Counted from the first letter of the stretch, positions 18,611 through 29,478 are shown. The stretch is 64,000 nucleotides of DNA from Rhodospirillales bacterium (GCA_016712375.1 JADJRE010000004.1:1-64000), one strand, 5' to 3'. Program-made: numbers and translations. Notes: generated from the sequence alone by a model not told the origin.

Positions 18611-19258
18611 CTATTCGCCGACGCCGGCAAGCCAGGCGTTCAACGGCTCCGCCAGCGCGTCGAATGGCTGCCAGCCGGCGGTAAGAGCAGCTAGCCGCTG
18701 CCCATCTTGCAGCAGCACGGTAGGGAACCCCTGAATGCCAAGACCCTGAACCAAGCGGAAATCGGCTTGCGTCGCCTCATGCACCTCTGCGGCGTTGAAA
18801 ACGACCCGGAAATCTTCCGGATCCACAAACGCAGCGGCAATATCGGCCAGTGCGTCTTCTTGCGTGACGTCACGGTTCTCCGCATAAAATGCCCGCTGCA
18901 CCGCAGCGAGATACTGGAGAGACGCCTCGGGAGCAAGGTTGCGGATCGCGACGGCTGCGCGGCAAGCAGGCTCGGTATCATAAACAAACCGCTCGCGCTC
19001 GAAGAAGCGGAAGTCGAACGGCTGCCCAGTTGCCGCCGCCACCTCCTCCCAGTGATGCCGGATGTAGGCGCCAGAGCGCCCGTCCATCGGCTTCGTCTCC
19101 CCGGCTCTCAGCCCGCCCACGCATAGCCGGATGGGGACCAACCCGGCACACGCCGCTGCAATGTTGGCGATCACCGGCGAAAAGCCCCAGCACCAGGAGC
19201 ACATCGGATCGGCGAAGTAGAGGAGGCGGCGGACGGATAGCGTCGCGGCTTCGCTCAT
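18611..19258 (-). CDS. DsbA-family oxidoreductase (FrnE-like)
   Basis: Thioredoxin-fold protein of 215 residues. It has a CSWC active site in YFADPMCSWCWGFSP (Cys near residues 20 and 23), a helical insert, and the cis-proline loop GFPTVLLQDG. It has no signal peptide, so a cytosolic disulfide isomerase or GST-kappa-like role is likelier than periplasmic DsbA. It lies 13 bases upstream of creA in transcription order but likely functions independently. Confidence 0.88.
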   Translation of the reverse strand: MSEAATLSVRRLLYFADPMCSWCWGFSPVIANIAAACAGLVPIRLCVGGLRAGETKPMDGRSGAYIRHHWEEVAAATGQPFDFRFFERERFVYDTEPACRAAVAIRNLAPEASLQYLAAVQRAFYAENRDVTQEDALADIAAAFVDPEDFRVVFNAAEVHEATQADFRLVQGLGIQGFPTVLLQDGQRLAALTAGWQPFDALAEPLNAWLAGVGE

Positions 19259-19271
19259 CGGGGTTGCTATC

Positions 19272-19769
19272 TCACGGCATTTTTGCTGCCACCCCGCCCC
19301 ACGGCATCAGCGGCACGGTGGACAGCGAGTTCTGCGGCGAGCCGGTCAATACCTTGTCGGAATACGCGACATAGACGAGCACGCCGCGCTTCGCGTCGAA
19401 GAAGCGCACCACCTGCAGGCGCTTGAAGATCAGCGACCGGCGCTCATCGAAAACCCGCTCGCCATCCTTCAGCGGCTCCTTGACGACGATTGGTGCGATC
19501 TGCCGGCAGGCGATCGCAACTTCGGAGGACTCTTCCGCGGTGCCGACGGCGCCGCCGACGCCTCCTCGTTCGGGGCGGCTGATGTGGCAGGCGACGCCCT
19601 CGATCTTCGGATCATCGAAGGCGTCAACGGCGATTCGGTCGTTGGGACCCAGCCAGCGGAAGTTGGTGGACACGGTGCCGATTTCGCCGCGCTTCTGCCC
19701 GCCAAACAGCCACCAGGCAGCACCTGCGAGCACCAGCAGCAGGGCAAGGGCAACGGCGATGGCTTTCAT
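19272..19769 (-). CDS. creA: CreA family protein
   Basis: 165 residues from ATG 19769 (MKAIAVALALLLVLAGAAWWLFGG), preceded by GGGAGAG; this start gives a clean membrane anchor or signal segment, while the frame extends 56 residues further upstream without support. Matches CreA: FDDPKIEGVACHISRPERGG, EVAIACRQIAPI, VFDERRSLIFKRLQVVRFFDAKRGVLVYVAYSDK. The molecular function of CreA is unknown. The two conserved Cys are present. Envelope location is predicted. Confidence 0.9.
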   Translation of the reverse strand: MKAIAVALALLLVLAGAAWWLFGGQKRGEIGTVSTNFRWLGPNDRIAVDAFDDPKIEGVACHISRPERGGVGGAVGTAEESSEVAIACRQIAPIVVKEPLKDGERVFDERRSLIFKRLQVVRFFDAKRGVLVYVAYSDKVLTGSPQNSLSTVPLMPWGGVAAKMP

Positions 19770-19851
19770 CGGTGTCTCTCCCGCATCGGGCGGCCGGTGT
19801 GCCGGCGTCGCCGGTACAAGGTCCTCGCTCGCCATAGCCGGGCCGGCGGTG

Positions 19852-20227
19852 TCAGTCCAGCACTGAATAGCCGCGGCCGCGCAGGCAGTTGCGGACAACG
19901 CGTTCCTGCCTCGACGCGCCGCGCGCGGTGCCGCCAATGACGCCTGAGGTGCCGCCTCCCGCCGCTCCTACGGCCGCACCCGTGCCCGGATTGCCGGTGA
20001 CCGCGCCAATCGCCGCCCCAACTGCCGCACCCGCGGCACCGCCCAGCAAGCCACCGCCGGCGGCGTTGCCGGCGACGCTGACCTGGTCGGCATATTGCCG
20101 GCACTCGGCGAGGTCGGTCTGGTAGCGTGCCTGATTGACGCCCTTCGTATCGATGATCGGATCCGACGCGCAGCCGGCGATTGCCAGCGTCAGCAGCAGG
20201 CACAAGCTCCGCCGCCGCGGGCGGTCC

Positions 20228-20256
<29 letters not shown>
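19852..20256 (-). CDS. Glycine-zipper lipoprotein
   Basis: 134 residues with a positively charged start, a hydrophobic stretch and lipobox AIAGC, so an outer membrane or periplasmic lipoprotein. After a conserved YQTDLAECRQYA segment comes a long Gly/Ala zipper (GGGLLGGAAGAAVGAAIGAVTG), and the end reads NCLRGRGYSVLD, with a Cys probably paired with the one in LAECRQ. This is a common proteobacterial envelope family. Its start overlaps the 3' end of rlmN by 29 bases. Confidence 0.85.
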
Positions 20257-21412
<1,156 letters not shown>

Positions 21413-21489
21413 TGATGGGTAGAAGCCGCGGCGGCGTCAATGCCCCCGGGTGTCAGGGCCACGAATTCGCTGATCAGACCGGCTCAAAA

Positions 21490-21505
21490 TGTGAGCTCGA
21501 TCACT
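21490..21505. promoter_or_regulatory. CRP/FNR-family binding site, near consensus
   Basis: TGTGAGCTCGATCACT matches TGTGA-N6-TCACA at 9 of 10 half-site positions. It is centred 30 bases from a perfect copy at 21520-21535, about three helical turns, so both would face the same side of the DNA. Confidence 0.5.
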
Positions 21506-21519
21506 TTTGCGTCAGCGAA

Positions 21520-21535
21520 TGTGATCTAGATCACA
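21520..21535. promoter_or_regulatory. CRP/FNR-family binding site, perfect palindrome
   Basis: TGTGATCTAGATCACA is a perfect TGTGA-N6-TCACA palindrome with a symmetric spacer. Possible targets are rlmN (minus strand, start 108 bases away) or a plus-strand transcript: a TATATT hexamer at 21568-21573 could be a -10 box. Confidence 0.6.
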
Positions 21536-21642
21536 GAACGCAATGGGAGCGCCCAGTACCATTGGCATATATTTGACGACCTGCCAGACCAGACAGGTGT
21601 TTTTTGGGGCAGGATAAGTTCTTAGCGGCTTATACTTATAGA

Positions 21643-21731
21643 TGTCGCGGTCACAGGTAAAATTAGGCTGGAGCCAGGGGGGTTTGGCTGCGGCGCGACA
21701 GGGCGGGGCGTCAGCCCCGCCCTTTTTATTT
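21643..21731 (+). ncRNA. Candidate small RNA of about 89 nt with intrinsic terminator
   Basis: TATACT at 21631-21636 is a good -10 hexamer; no clear -35 is seen. From the predicted start, GTCGCG (21644-21649) can pair with CGCGAC (21694-21699), enclosing a hairpin AGCCA/TGGCT (21672-21676 with 21685-21689) whose loop is GGGGGGTT. Next comes a very stable terminator, GGGCGGGGC (21701-21709) with GCCCCGCCC (21714-21722), and TTTTTATTT. No gene on the plus strand ends here, so the terminator needs another source. No known RNA family is recognised. Confidence 0.4.
21701..21731 (+). terminator. Strong Rho-independent terminator
   Basis: A 9-bp all-GC stem (21701-21709 with 21714-21722), GTCA loop and TTTTTATTT tail on the plus strand. 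On the minus strand the hairpin sits 60-90 bases after the tolC stop and could also end that transcript, but it lacks a T-run in that direction. Confidence 0.85.
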
Positions 21732-21793
21732 CCATATGCGAAATATGCAAAAGTGCTTCTATACCCTCTCGACGTTCTTTCTCGCACCGTACT

Positions 21794-23124
21794 CTACTTT
21801 GCCAGACCCAGTTCTGCCAATCCAAGCCGGCCCATACCTTGCAGTAGCTGAAAAGCAGCGCGGGTAACGTCACCGGATGCTTCTACCAGATTGATGCGGG
21901 CGTTATAGACCTCATTTTCCGCATCCAGCACGTTGATTATCGTCTCCCTGCCCGCTTCCCGAAGCTTTTGCCGCGCTTCAAATACTTCCGATGCGATGGC
22001 GACGGCATTCTCCAGCAACTCCACCCGCTGCCGCGCCGTTGTCCATTCGTTCCAGGCAAGATGCGTCTGGCGGGCAACGTCGCGCTCGATGATGTCGTGG
22101 TTCTGCCGCGCTGCCTTGTACTCCGCCGCGGCCTGACGCGCGCCCGCGGTGGTGGCGAAGCCGTCGAACAGGTTCCAGGAGGCGCTCAGCAGCACCGAGA
22201 CGTCGGTCCGCGTGCCGCGGACCAGATCGGTATCATTTTCCCGGTTGGCGGCCGCCACCACGTCGAGGCTGGGGTAGTAACGGGCCTTCGCCAACCTTTT
22301 GCCCTGCTCGGCGACGGCGACGCCAGCCAGGCTGGAATCGATTGCCGGATTCTCCTGGCGGGCGATGGCCAGCGCCTGATCCAGGTCTCTCGGCAGCAGA
22401 TCATTCGGCGGCGCCGGATTCTGCATCGCGGAAGGACGTGGCGGATGGTCGAAGACTTCAATGTAGCGGGTATTGGCATCGGCAAGCGCGCCTTCGAAAT
22501 TGATCCGCCTTTCCTTCGCCAGTTGCAGCCGTGACTTCGCCTGCAGCACGTCTACGGCGATGCCGGAACCGCGCTGCACCCGTTCGTCCTCCAGCCGCAG
22601 TTGCCGCATGATCGTCCGCTCGCTCTCCTGTGCCAGCGCCACCAGCCGGCTCTGCCGGAGGACCTCAAGGTAGGCGTCTATACCGTCGAACAGGACATTC
22701 TGGCTGGTCCCAAGAGTGTGAACTCGGCCACCTCCAGGTTGAGCCGGGCTGAACGAACCTGCGCCGGCGTGGCAAAGCCGTCGAACACGTTTTGTGTCAA
22801 ACGCGTGCCGACGACCTCGGCGAGCGAGAGCCAAGTGCCCCCGCCTTCGCTCTTCAGCACCGGGCTGTCGATATATTGCGGTCCTGATTGGCCAACGATG
22901 TCGAGTTTCGGAAGATATCCGGCGAAAGCTTTCGTCACCCCGTGCTCGGCGGCTTCGACACTGCGCTGTCGCGCCAGGATCTGCGGATGGTTGGCCAGCA
23001 GTCCCTGCAACTCGCTTGCGAGGGTCTGGGCGTACGCCGTGCCGCCGCTGCCCGCCGCGACGACGACGAGCCCGCCGACGACGGCCCAGTGCATGAAGCG
23101 TTGCAAGAGCCCCCGACCTCGCAT
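21794..23124 (-). CDS. TolC-family outer membrane efflux/secretion protein (one frame break)
   Basis: Trimeric outer membrane channel of type I secretion or efflux systems; about 443 residues. The N-terminal frame has a signal peptide (WAVVGGLVVVAAGSGGTAYAQ) and the first repeat: LLANHPQILARQRSVEAAEHGVTKAFAGYLPKLDI. Near 22715 the frame shifts and continues as GTSQNVLFDGIDAYLEVLRQSRLVALAQESERTI, through the second repeat (NPAIDSSLAGVAVAEQGKRLAKARYYPSLDVVAA) to GRLGLAELGLAK. The sequence resembles the AggA/TolC branch paired with RTX exporters. It stands alone here; a link to the RTX protein at 8961-10991 is possible but unproven. Confidence 0.87.
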
Positions 23125-23208
23125 AGCGTTATGGCCTGCAAGGGGTAGCCTATATACCCAAAAGGGCTACCTTGGAAGAACGAAAAAGGCGCCTTATCGT
23201 CCTTCAGG

Positions 23209-26200
23209 TTAGCGGCCGATCTCCTCTCCCCAGCCACCGCCGCCTGGTGTTTCAATGATGAAGCGGTCACCCGGCTGCATCTCGACCCGGGCGGTTGCAG
23301 GGAGCAGGTTGACGGTGCCATCGCGGCGTACCACCCGGTTCTCGCCGCAGCAGCCGGCCTGGCCACCGGCGAGGCCGAATGGCGGGATCCGGCGATGACC
23401 CGACAGGATGGCGGCGGTCATTGGTTCGCGGAACTCGATCGTCCGCACCACTCCGTCGCCGCCGCGATGCCGGCCCGCGCCTCCCGATCCGCGGCGGATA
23501 CGGAAATCGCGCAGCAGCACCGGGAAGCGCCACTCCAGCACCTCCGGGTCGGTCAGGCGGGTGTTGGTCATGTGGGTGTGCACGGCATCGGTGCCGTCGA
23601 AGTCGGGGCCGGCACCCGAGCCGCCGCAGATCGTCTCGTAGTACTGCCGGCGGTCGTCACCGAAGGTAAGTTGTTCATCGTGCCCTGCGCCGCCGCCATA
23701 ACCCGCATGGCGCCATAGAGCGCGTCGGTGATGGCCTGCGAGGTCTCGACGTTGCCGGCGACGACGGCTGCCGGCCAGGCCGGCCGCAGCATCGCTCCGC
23801 TCCGGGATACGAATGTCGAGCGGCTTCAGGCAGCCGGCGTTGGCGGGATGTCATCGTCGACCAGGGTGCGGAACACGTACAGCACCGCCGCCTTGGCCAC
23901 CGCCGGCGGAGCGTTGAAGTTGCCGCGATGCTGCGGCGAGGTGCCGGCGAAGTCGATCACCGCCGACCGCGCGACGCGATCGATGCGGATTGCTACCCGG
24001 ATGATCGAGCCGTCGTCCATCTCGTAGGCGAACTCGCCGTCGCGCAGCGCGTCGATGACGCGGCGCACCTGCTCTTCGGCGTTGTCCTGGACGTGGCGCA
24101 TGTAGGCGTGCACCACGTCGAGGCCGACATCCGCCACCAGCTTGCGCAGTTCGCGAGCGCCGGTCTCGTTGGCCGCGACCTGCGCCCTCAGATCGGCGAT
24201 GTTCTGATCGGGATCGCGCGCCGGCCAGCGGCCGGAAACCAGCAGCGCGCGCATCTCCGCCTCCCGGAAGCGGCCGGCCTCGACCAGCAGCTCGTCGTCG
24301 ATGACCACGCCCTCCTCATCGATGCTGCGGCTGTCGGGTGGCATCGAGCCGGGGGTGGTGCCGCCGATGTCGGCGTGATGACCGCGCGAGGCGACGAAGA
24401 ACAGGATATCGCGTTGGTTGCCGGGAGGGACCGGGGCGTCATCGAACACCGGGGTGATTACGGTGATGTCCGGCAGGTGCGTGCCGCCGTTATAGGGGGC
24501 GTTGAGCACGTAGACGTCGCCCGGCCGCATCGCGCCGCGCGCCCTGGCGGATCACCGTCTCGATGCTCTCGCCCATCGAGCCCAGGTGCACCGGCAGGTG
24601 CGGCGCGTTAGCCACCAGTCCGCCGGCGGCGTCGAACACGGCGCACGAGAAGTCGAGGCGCTCCTTGATGTTCACCGACTGCGCGGTGTTCTGCAGCGAA
24701 GCCCCCATCTGCTCGGCGATCGACATGAACAGGTTGTTGAACACCTCCAGCATCACCGGATCAGCGCGGGTGCCGACCGACCGGGCGGCCGGCCGAGGGA
24801 TGACGCGGGCGAGCAGCAGCGCGCCGTCGGGCGCCACCTCGGCTCGCCAGCCGGCTTCAAGCACGGTGGTCGCGTTGGCCTCAATGAGGATCGCCGGTCC
24901 CTCGACGGAGTTGCCAAAGTCCAGATGCGCGCGATCCCAGACCGGCGTCGGCCGCCGCGTCCCGCCCGTCCACATCGCGACGTGCTCGATCGGCGCAGGT
25001 GGTGGCCGTTCTGACGGCGCGGCGGAAGATGCCTGAATGCTTTCGCCGCCGCCAATGGCCTCGGCGGTGACCGCCTCGACGATCAGCGGCCGGCCGGCCA
25101 TGACGAAGCCGAAGCGCTGCCGGTGCAGGTCCTCGAACGCCTGCGCCACTCGCCGCGGGGCCGAACGATACCGGCAGCGGCGCATCGGTCCCCTGGTAGC
25201 GCAGCAGCGCGATGCGGACGACACCGATTCGCCGGCGGCGACGCCCTGGCGCCGATGATCTCGGCGGTCGCATCGTCGGCGAGGTCAGCCAAGATGCGTT
25301 CCAGCTCCGGCGTCGCCCGCTCATCGAGCAGCGCCTCGACCGTCTGCTCGCGCAGTGCCCGGATCTCGGCCAGCCCCATGCCGTAGGCGGACAGCACGCC
25401 GGCAAGCGGATGGATCAGCACCCGGGTGATGCCGAGCGTATCGGCGATGGCGCAGGCATGCTGGCCGCCGGCACCGCCGAAGCAGTTGAGCAGATAGCGG
25501 GTGACGTCGTAGCCGCGCTGCACCGAAATCGTCTTGATGGCGTTCGCCATGTTCTCGACGGCAATCGTGAGGCAACCCTCGGCCACCGCCTCGGGGCTGG
25601 GCGTCTCCCCCGTGGCGGCGGCGATCTCGGAAGCCAGCGCCGCGAACTTCTCCGACACCGCCGCCGCGTCGAGCGGCTGATCACCGCCCCGGCCGAAGAC
25701 GGCGGGAAAATGTGCCGGCTGGATGCGGCCGAGCAGCACGTTGGCGTCGGTGACGGTGAGCGGCCCACCCCGCCGGTAACACGCCGGACCGGGAGCGGCG
25801 CCAGCGGATTCCGGGCCGACGCGCAGCCGCGTCCCATCGAAGCGCAGGATCGAGCCGCCGCCGGCGGCGACAGTGTGGATACGCAGCATCGGCGCGCGCA
25901 TCCTAACCCCTGCCACCTGCGTCTCGAATGCGCGCTCGAAGCTGCCGTCGTAGTGCGAGACGTCGGTCGACGTGCCGCCCATGTCGAAGCCGATGACCTT
26001 GCTGAAGCCAGCCGCTTCGGCGGTGCGCGCCATGCCGACGACGCCACCGGCGGGCCCCGACAGGATCGCGTCCTTGCCCTGGAACAGCGCGGCGTCGGTC
26101 AGCCCGCCGTTCGATTGCATGAACATCAGCCGGGCGCCGCCCATCGCCGCCTCCATCCGGTCGACATAGCGGCGCAGGATCGGCGACAGGTAGGCGTCGA

Positions 26201-26843
26201 CGACGGTGGTGTCGCCGCGCGGCACCAGCTTCATCAGCGGGCTCACTCGGTGACTGACCGAGATTTGGGTAAAGCCGATGTCGGCGGCGATGGCCGCCAG
26301 CCGCCGCTCGTGCTCGCCATGGCGATAGCCGTGCAGCAGCACGATCGTCACCGCCCGGATGCCGGCGGCGAAAGCGTCAGCAAGCGCGACGCGGGCCGCC
26401 TCTTCGTCGAGCGGCGTCAGAACGGCGCCATGCGCATCGATCCGCTCGTCGATCTCGATCACCCGCTCGTACAGCATCGACGGCAGCACGATCCGCCGCG
26501 CGAACAGCTTCGGCCGGTTCTGGGTGCCGATGCGCAGCGCATCCGCGAAGCCGCGGGTGATCGCGAGCACAACCCGGTCGCCCTTCCGCTCTAGCAGGGC
26601 GTTGGTGGCGACGGTGGTGCCCATCTTCACCGCGCCAATGCGATCGGCGGAGATCGGCGCACCCGGCGCCAACCCCAGCACCCGGCGGATCCCCTCGACC
26701 GCCGCGTCGTCGTAGCGACCCGGGTCCTCCGACAGCAGCTTGGACGTCAAAAGCCGCCCGTCCGGCGCGCGGGCGACGACATCGGTGAACGTCCCGCCAC
26801 GATCGATCCAGAAATGCCAGCGGTTTTCGCAAGATGGTGTCAT
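23209..26843 (-). CDS. 5-oxoprolinase (HyuA-HyuB type), several frame breaks
   Basis: ATP-dependent hydrolysis of 5-oxoproline to glutamate, or a related hydantoinase. HyuA part from ATG 26843: FWIDRGGTFTDVVAR, KMGTTVATNALLERKG, GFDMGGTSTDVSHYDG, GGGSILRFDG, LNCFGGAGGQHAC. HyuB part: DPVMLEVFNNLFMSIAEQMG, NAPHLPVHLGSMGESI, GDVYVLNAPYNGGTHLPDI, SRGHHADIGGTTPGSMPP, TSPQHRGNFNAPPAV, RRGSGGAGRHRGGDGVVR, ending TPGGGGWG. The order and total (about 1,211 residues) match a fused 5-oxoprolinase. Frame changes lie near 25225, 25165, 24530, 23845, 23795 and 23667. Domains are complete apart from these, so sequence error is likely, but this is the most damaged gene here and could be a true pseudogene. 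Confidence 0.8.
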
Positions 26844-27096
26844 TCAATCGCTCAACCAGAAATGTCAGGCGGTGCGGGAGGCACGCTTGAAGATAAATGA
26901 TCTTGTCATTTGCGACGGCAAATGTGGTCATGATCCGCATGGTCGAAACGGAATCTGGAAGTGCGCATCGCGATCAAACGGCAATCGGCACGATCACCTC
27001 GGCCCGGTTCGGCCGACGATCCGCTGCTCGCGAGCTTCGCGGGTTGCGGACGTCGCGGCATCTCGATTGCGGACCGGTGCGGGTCAGGGGATTTTG

Positions 27097-27390
27097 ATGG
27101 ACCTGAGATATACGAGAGAAAAGCTAACCTCGGCCGTGTGCGGCATGGCTCAGAGCGCCGCATCTCTGCAACAGCGCACGTTCAACGCCTACGGCTACAG
27201 TTTGATCCGGCTTACGCCAGAGGATTTTCCGCACGAGTTAAAGCTGATTTTTGCCGAGATCGTCGAAGCGATGAGCGCGGGCGAACCGGGCGTGATGGCT
27301 ATGTCAGATGCCGAAGCTGAGGCGATAGCGCGCAAGATCGTTCATCTCTATGACGAGGTCAACGCTCGGTACGTGAGCACCTTGGAGTAA
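27097..27390 (+). CDS. Hypothetical protein, 97 residues
   Basis: ATG 27097 with AGGGG six bases upstream. It begins MDLRYTREKLTSAVCGMAQS, and includes LQQRTFNAYGYSLIRLTPEDFP and HLYDEVNARYVSTLE. It is acidic, helical and soluble, with no membrane segment. No family is recognised. It stands alone between the 5-oxoprolinase start and a convergent two-gene cassette. The frame is open further upstream, but the strong ribosome site supports this start. Confidence 0.65.
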   Translation: MDLRYTREKLTSAVCGMAQSAASLQQRTFNAYGYSLIRLTPEDFPHELKLIFAEIVEAMSAGEPGVMAMSDAEAEAIARKIVHLYDEVNARYVSTLE

Positions 27391-27557
27391 GGTTATCAGT
27401 CCGCGTCGGTCGAACAGGCCGGGCGTATTCCGACGCATGTTTTGGCCACTGCAGGAAGGCATGCGGCGGATTACGGGCGTCGCCCTAAAATGGTCCACCG
27501 ACTGCTTACGGCGCTCAGGCGTCGCGTTGATGAATATCCGTGCAAAAAGGCGTCGCT

Positions 27558-27758
27558 TCAGTAATGCGCGACAAAGGCTGGCTTGGAGCCACGCGCCTTC
27601 GCGCGAGCTTCAATGCGCTCCAGCAGAGCCCGCTTTTCCGGCGTACGGCGAGCGCCTCGATTCCGGCACGACGCCAGTTCCTCGGCGGTGATGCCGAGCA
27701 ACCGCTTTCGCTCGGCGAGCACCTTGGCTTGATCTTCCAGGCTTCGCAGGATGCGCAT
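27558..27758 (-). CDS. Small charged protein, second gene of a nucleotidyltransferase pair
   Basis: 66 residues, MRILRSLEDQAKVLAERKRL, then LGITAEELASCRNRGARRTPEKRALLERIEARAKA; basic and helical. Its ATG begins one base after the TAA of the gene at 27760-28311 (TAAGATG), so translation is probably coupled. Pairs of this shape occur among toxin-antitoxin modules, but no known antitoxin family is recognised. Confidence 0.6.
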   Translation of the reverse strand: MRILRSLEDQAKVLAERKRLLGITAEELASCRNRGARRTPEKRALLERIEARAKARGSKPAFVAHY

Positions 27759-27759
27759 C

Positions 27760-28311
27760 TTATTTGATCCGTTTGGTCAGCAGCGATAGGTCACTACCTT
27801 CCTCCTTCACACGTCTTTCTAAATACGCGAAATCGATCGATTCTGCAAGATCTCGCATTATTCGCGCTTGACTTAACATCTCATCATCGCGTCGTTCCGA
27901 CGCTTCGAACTGCCCGAGCCGGTCGGCGATCATGTCTTCGACCGGTGGGACACGCACCCTTGGACGTCCCTCTACTATGATCACGCCGATGCGCTCCGGG
28001 TCGGTGCGACCATCGAACAGCGCCCCGGAAACCAGCTCGACGCCGATATCGAGCTGCCGGTGATAGAACCCTCGGCGAAGATGACCGGGTCGGTCTTCCT
28101 GTCGAAAATCGTGCGCCTTCATGGTGTCGGCGAAGACTTGCTGATCACCCGCGATGATGTCGAAATCACCAGAAATGATATCGCCAGCCGTATAATACTC
28201 GACGACTGCGCCGCCGACGAGGATCGGCCGCACCCCCGTTCTTGCTTCGTAGTCATCGAAAACTGCCGCAATTAGCCGAAGAGCCTCGACATATTCCTGT
28301 CGAAACGCCAA
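27760..28311 (-). CDS. Nucleotidyltransferase-fold protein
   Basis: 183 residues. The segment RPILVGGAVVEYYTAGDIISGDFDIIAG fits the GG...DxD signature of DNA polymerase beta-type nucleotidyltransferases as found in AbiEii, MNT and DUF6036-like proteins. A helical tail follows (VPPVEDMIADRLGQFEASERRDDEMLSQARIMRDLA). The next gene starts one base after its stop. It lies 24 bases from the end of ilvC on the same strand, but its content differs from the biosynthetic genes and the pair may be an inserted cassette. Toxin or defence activity is inference from the fold and arrangement. Confidence 0.65.
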   Translation of the reverse strand: MAFRQEYVEALRLIAAVFDDYEARTGVRPILVGGAVVEYYTAGDIISGDFDIIAGDQQVFADTMKAHDFRQEDRPGHLRRGFYHRQLDIGVELVSGALFDGRTDPERIGVIIVEGRPRVRVPPVEDMIADRLGQFEASERRDDEMLSQARIMRDLAESIDFAYLERRVKEEGSDLSLLTKRIK

Positions 28312-28335
28312 GTCGGTCTCTTTCTCCGCCGCCGC

Positions 28336-29355
28336 TCAGTTCTTGCTCTTGTCGACCAGGCGGTTGGCGCCGATCCACGGCATCATGCCGCGCAGCTTTT
28401 CGCCGACCGCCTCGATCGGGTGTTCGGCGGCGCGGCGGCGCAGCGCCTTGAAGCTGGGCTGGCCGGCGGCGTTCTCCAGCATCCACTCCTTGGCGAAGCG
28501 GCCGGACTGGATGTCGTCCAGCACCTGCTTCATCCGCGCCTTGACCGAGGCGTCGATCACCCGCGGGCCGCTGGTGTAGTCGCCGTACTCGGCGGTGTTG
28601 GAGATCGAGTAGCGCATGTTGGCGATGCCGCCCTCGTAGATCAGGTCGACGATCAGCTTCACCTCGTGCAGGCACTCGAAATATGCCATCTCCGGCGCGT
28701 AGCCGGCCTCGATCAGCGTCTCGTAGCCCGCCAGGATCAGTGACGTCAGGCCGCCGCACAGCACCGACTGCTCGCCGAACAGGTCGGTCTCGCATTCCTC
28801 GCGGAAGGTGGTCTCGATAATGCCGGAACGGCCGGCCCCCAGCGCTGCTGCATAGGACAGCGCAACGTCCAGCGCGTTGCCGCTGGCGTCCTGGCCGACC
28901 GCGACCAGCGAGGGCACGCCCGCGCCGCGCAGGTATTCCGAGCGAACGGTGTGGCCGGGACCCTTCGGCGCCACCATGAACACGTCGAGATCGGGACGCG
29001 GCTCGATCAGCCGAAAGTGGATGTTCAGCCCATGGGCGAAGGCGAGTGCGGCACCCTGGCGCAGCGTGCCGGCGAGGTGGTCGCGGTAGAGCGCGCCCTG
29101 CAGCTCGTCCGGGGTGAGGATCATCACCACGTCCGCCCAGGCGCCCGCTTCGGATGGACCGACCACGGTCAGCCCGGCGCCTGCCGCCGTCTTGACGCTG
29201 GCCGAGCCCGGCCGCAGTGCCACCAGCACCTCGGCGACGCCGGAATCGCGCAGGTTGAGCGCATGCGCGTGCCCTTGGCTGCCGTAGCCGATGACGGCGA
29301 CCTTCTTGCCCTTGATCAACCCGAGGTTGGCATCCCGATCGTAATAAACCCGCAT
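28336..29355 (-). CDS. ilvC: Ketol-acid reductoisomerase
   Basis: Mg- and NADPH-dependent isomerisation and reduction in valine, leucine and isoleucine synthesis. 339 residues (class I) from ATG 29355: MRVYYDRDANLGLIKGKKVAVIGYGSQGHAHALNLRDSG. The dinucleotide site GYGSQGHA is followed by RPGS, typical of NADPH use. Further motifs: LTPDE, GLNIHF, VAPKGPGHTVRSEY, ETDLFGEQSVLCGG, EAGYAPEMAYFECLHE and MRYSISNTAEYGD. The frame is open 28 codons further upstream, but those translate REP-like repeat DNA. Downstream of ilvB and ilvN on the same strand. Confidence 0.97.
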   Translation of the reverse strand: MRVYYDRDANLGLIKGKKVAVIGYGSQGHAHALNLRDSGVAEVLVALRPGSASVKTAAGAGLTVVGPSEAGAWADVVMILTPDELQGALYRDHLAGTLRQGAALAFAHGLNIHFRLIEPRPDLDVFMVAPKGPGHTVRSEYLRGAGVPSLVAVGQDASGNALDVALSYAAALGAGRSGIIETTFREECETDLFGEQSVLCGGLTSLILAGYETLIEAGYAPEMAYFECLHEVKLIVDLIYEGGIANMRYSISNTAEYGDYTSGPRVIDASVKARMKQVLDDIQSGRFAKEWMLENAAGQPSFKALRRRAAEHPIEAVGEKLRGMMPWIGANRLVDKSKN

Positions 29356-29389
29356 GGTGTTTCCTCTCGTCATACTCGTTTGTCCCGCT

Positions 29390-29426
29390 CCCTCACCCCG
29401 ACCCTCTCCCGCGGGCGGGAGAGGGA
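29390..29426. repeat. REP-like palindrome, copy 1
   Basis: CCCTCTCCCGC (29402-29412) mirrors GCGGGAGAGGG (29415-29425), preceded by CCCTCACCCCGA. Same core as the copies at 29479, 29648 and 30285. Confidence 0.75.
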
Positions 29427-29478
29427 GGCCCGCCTTCACTAAAGCCCTCGCGCGCAGGCAGGAGACCCGCCCTAAGAA

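Noticed and set aside
25212..26594. Plus-strand open frame of 460 codons
   Set aside because: Antisense to the HyuA part of 5-oxoprolinase; no recognisable domain.
28220..28335. Possible terminator between ilvC and the nucleotidyltransferase gene
   Set aside because: No stem with a T-run could be found in the 24-base gap.
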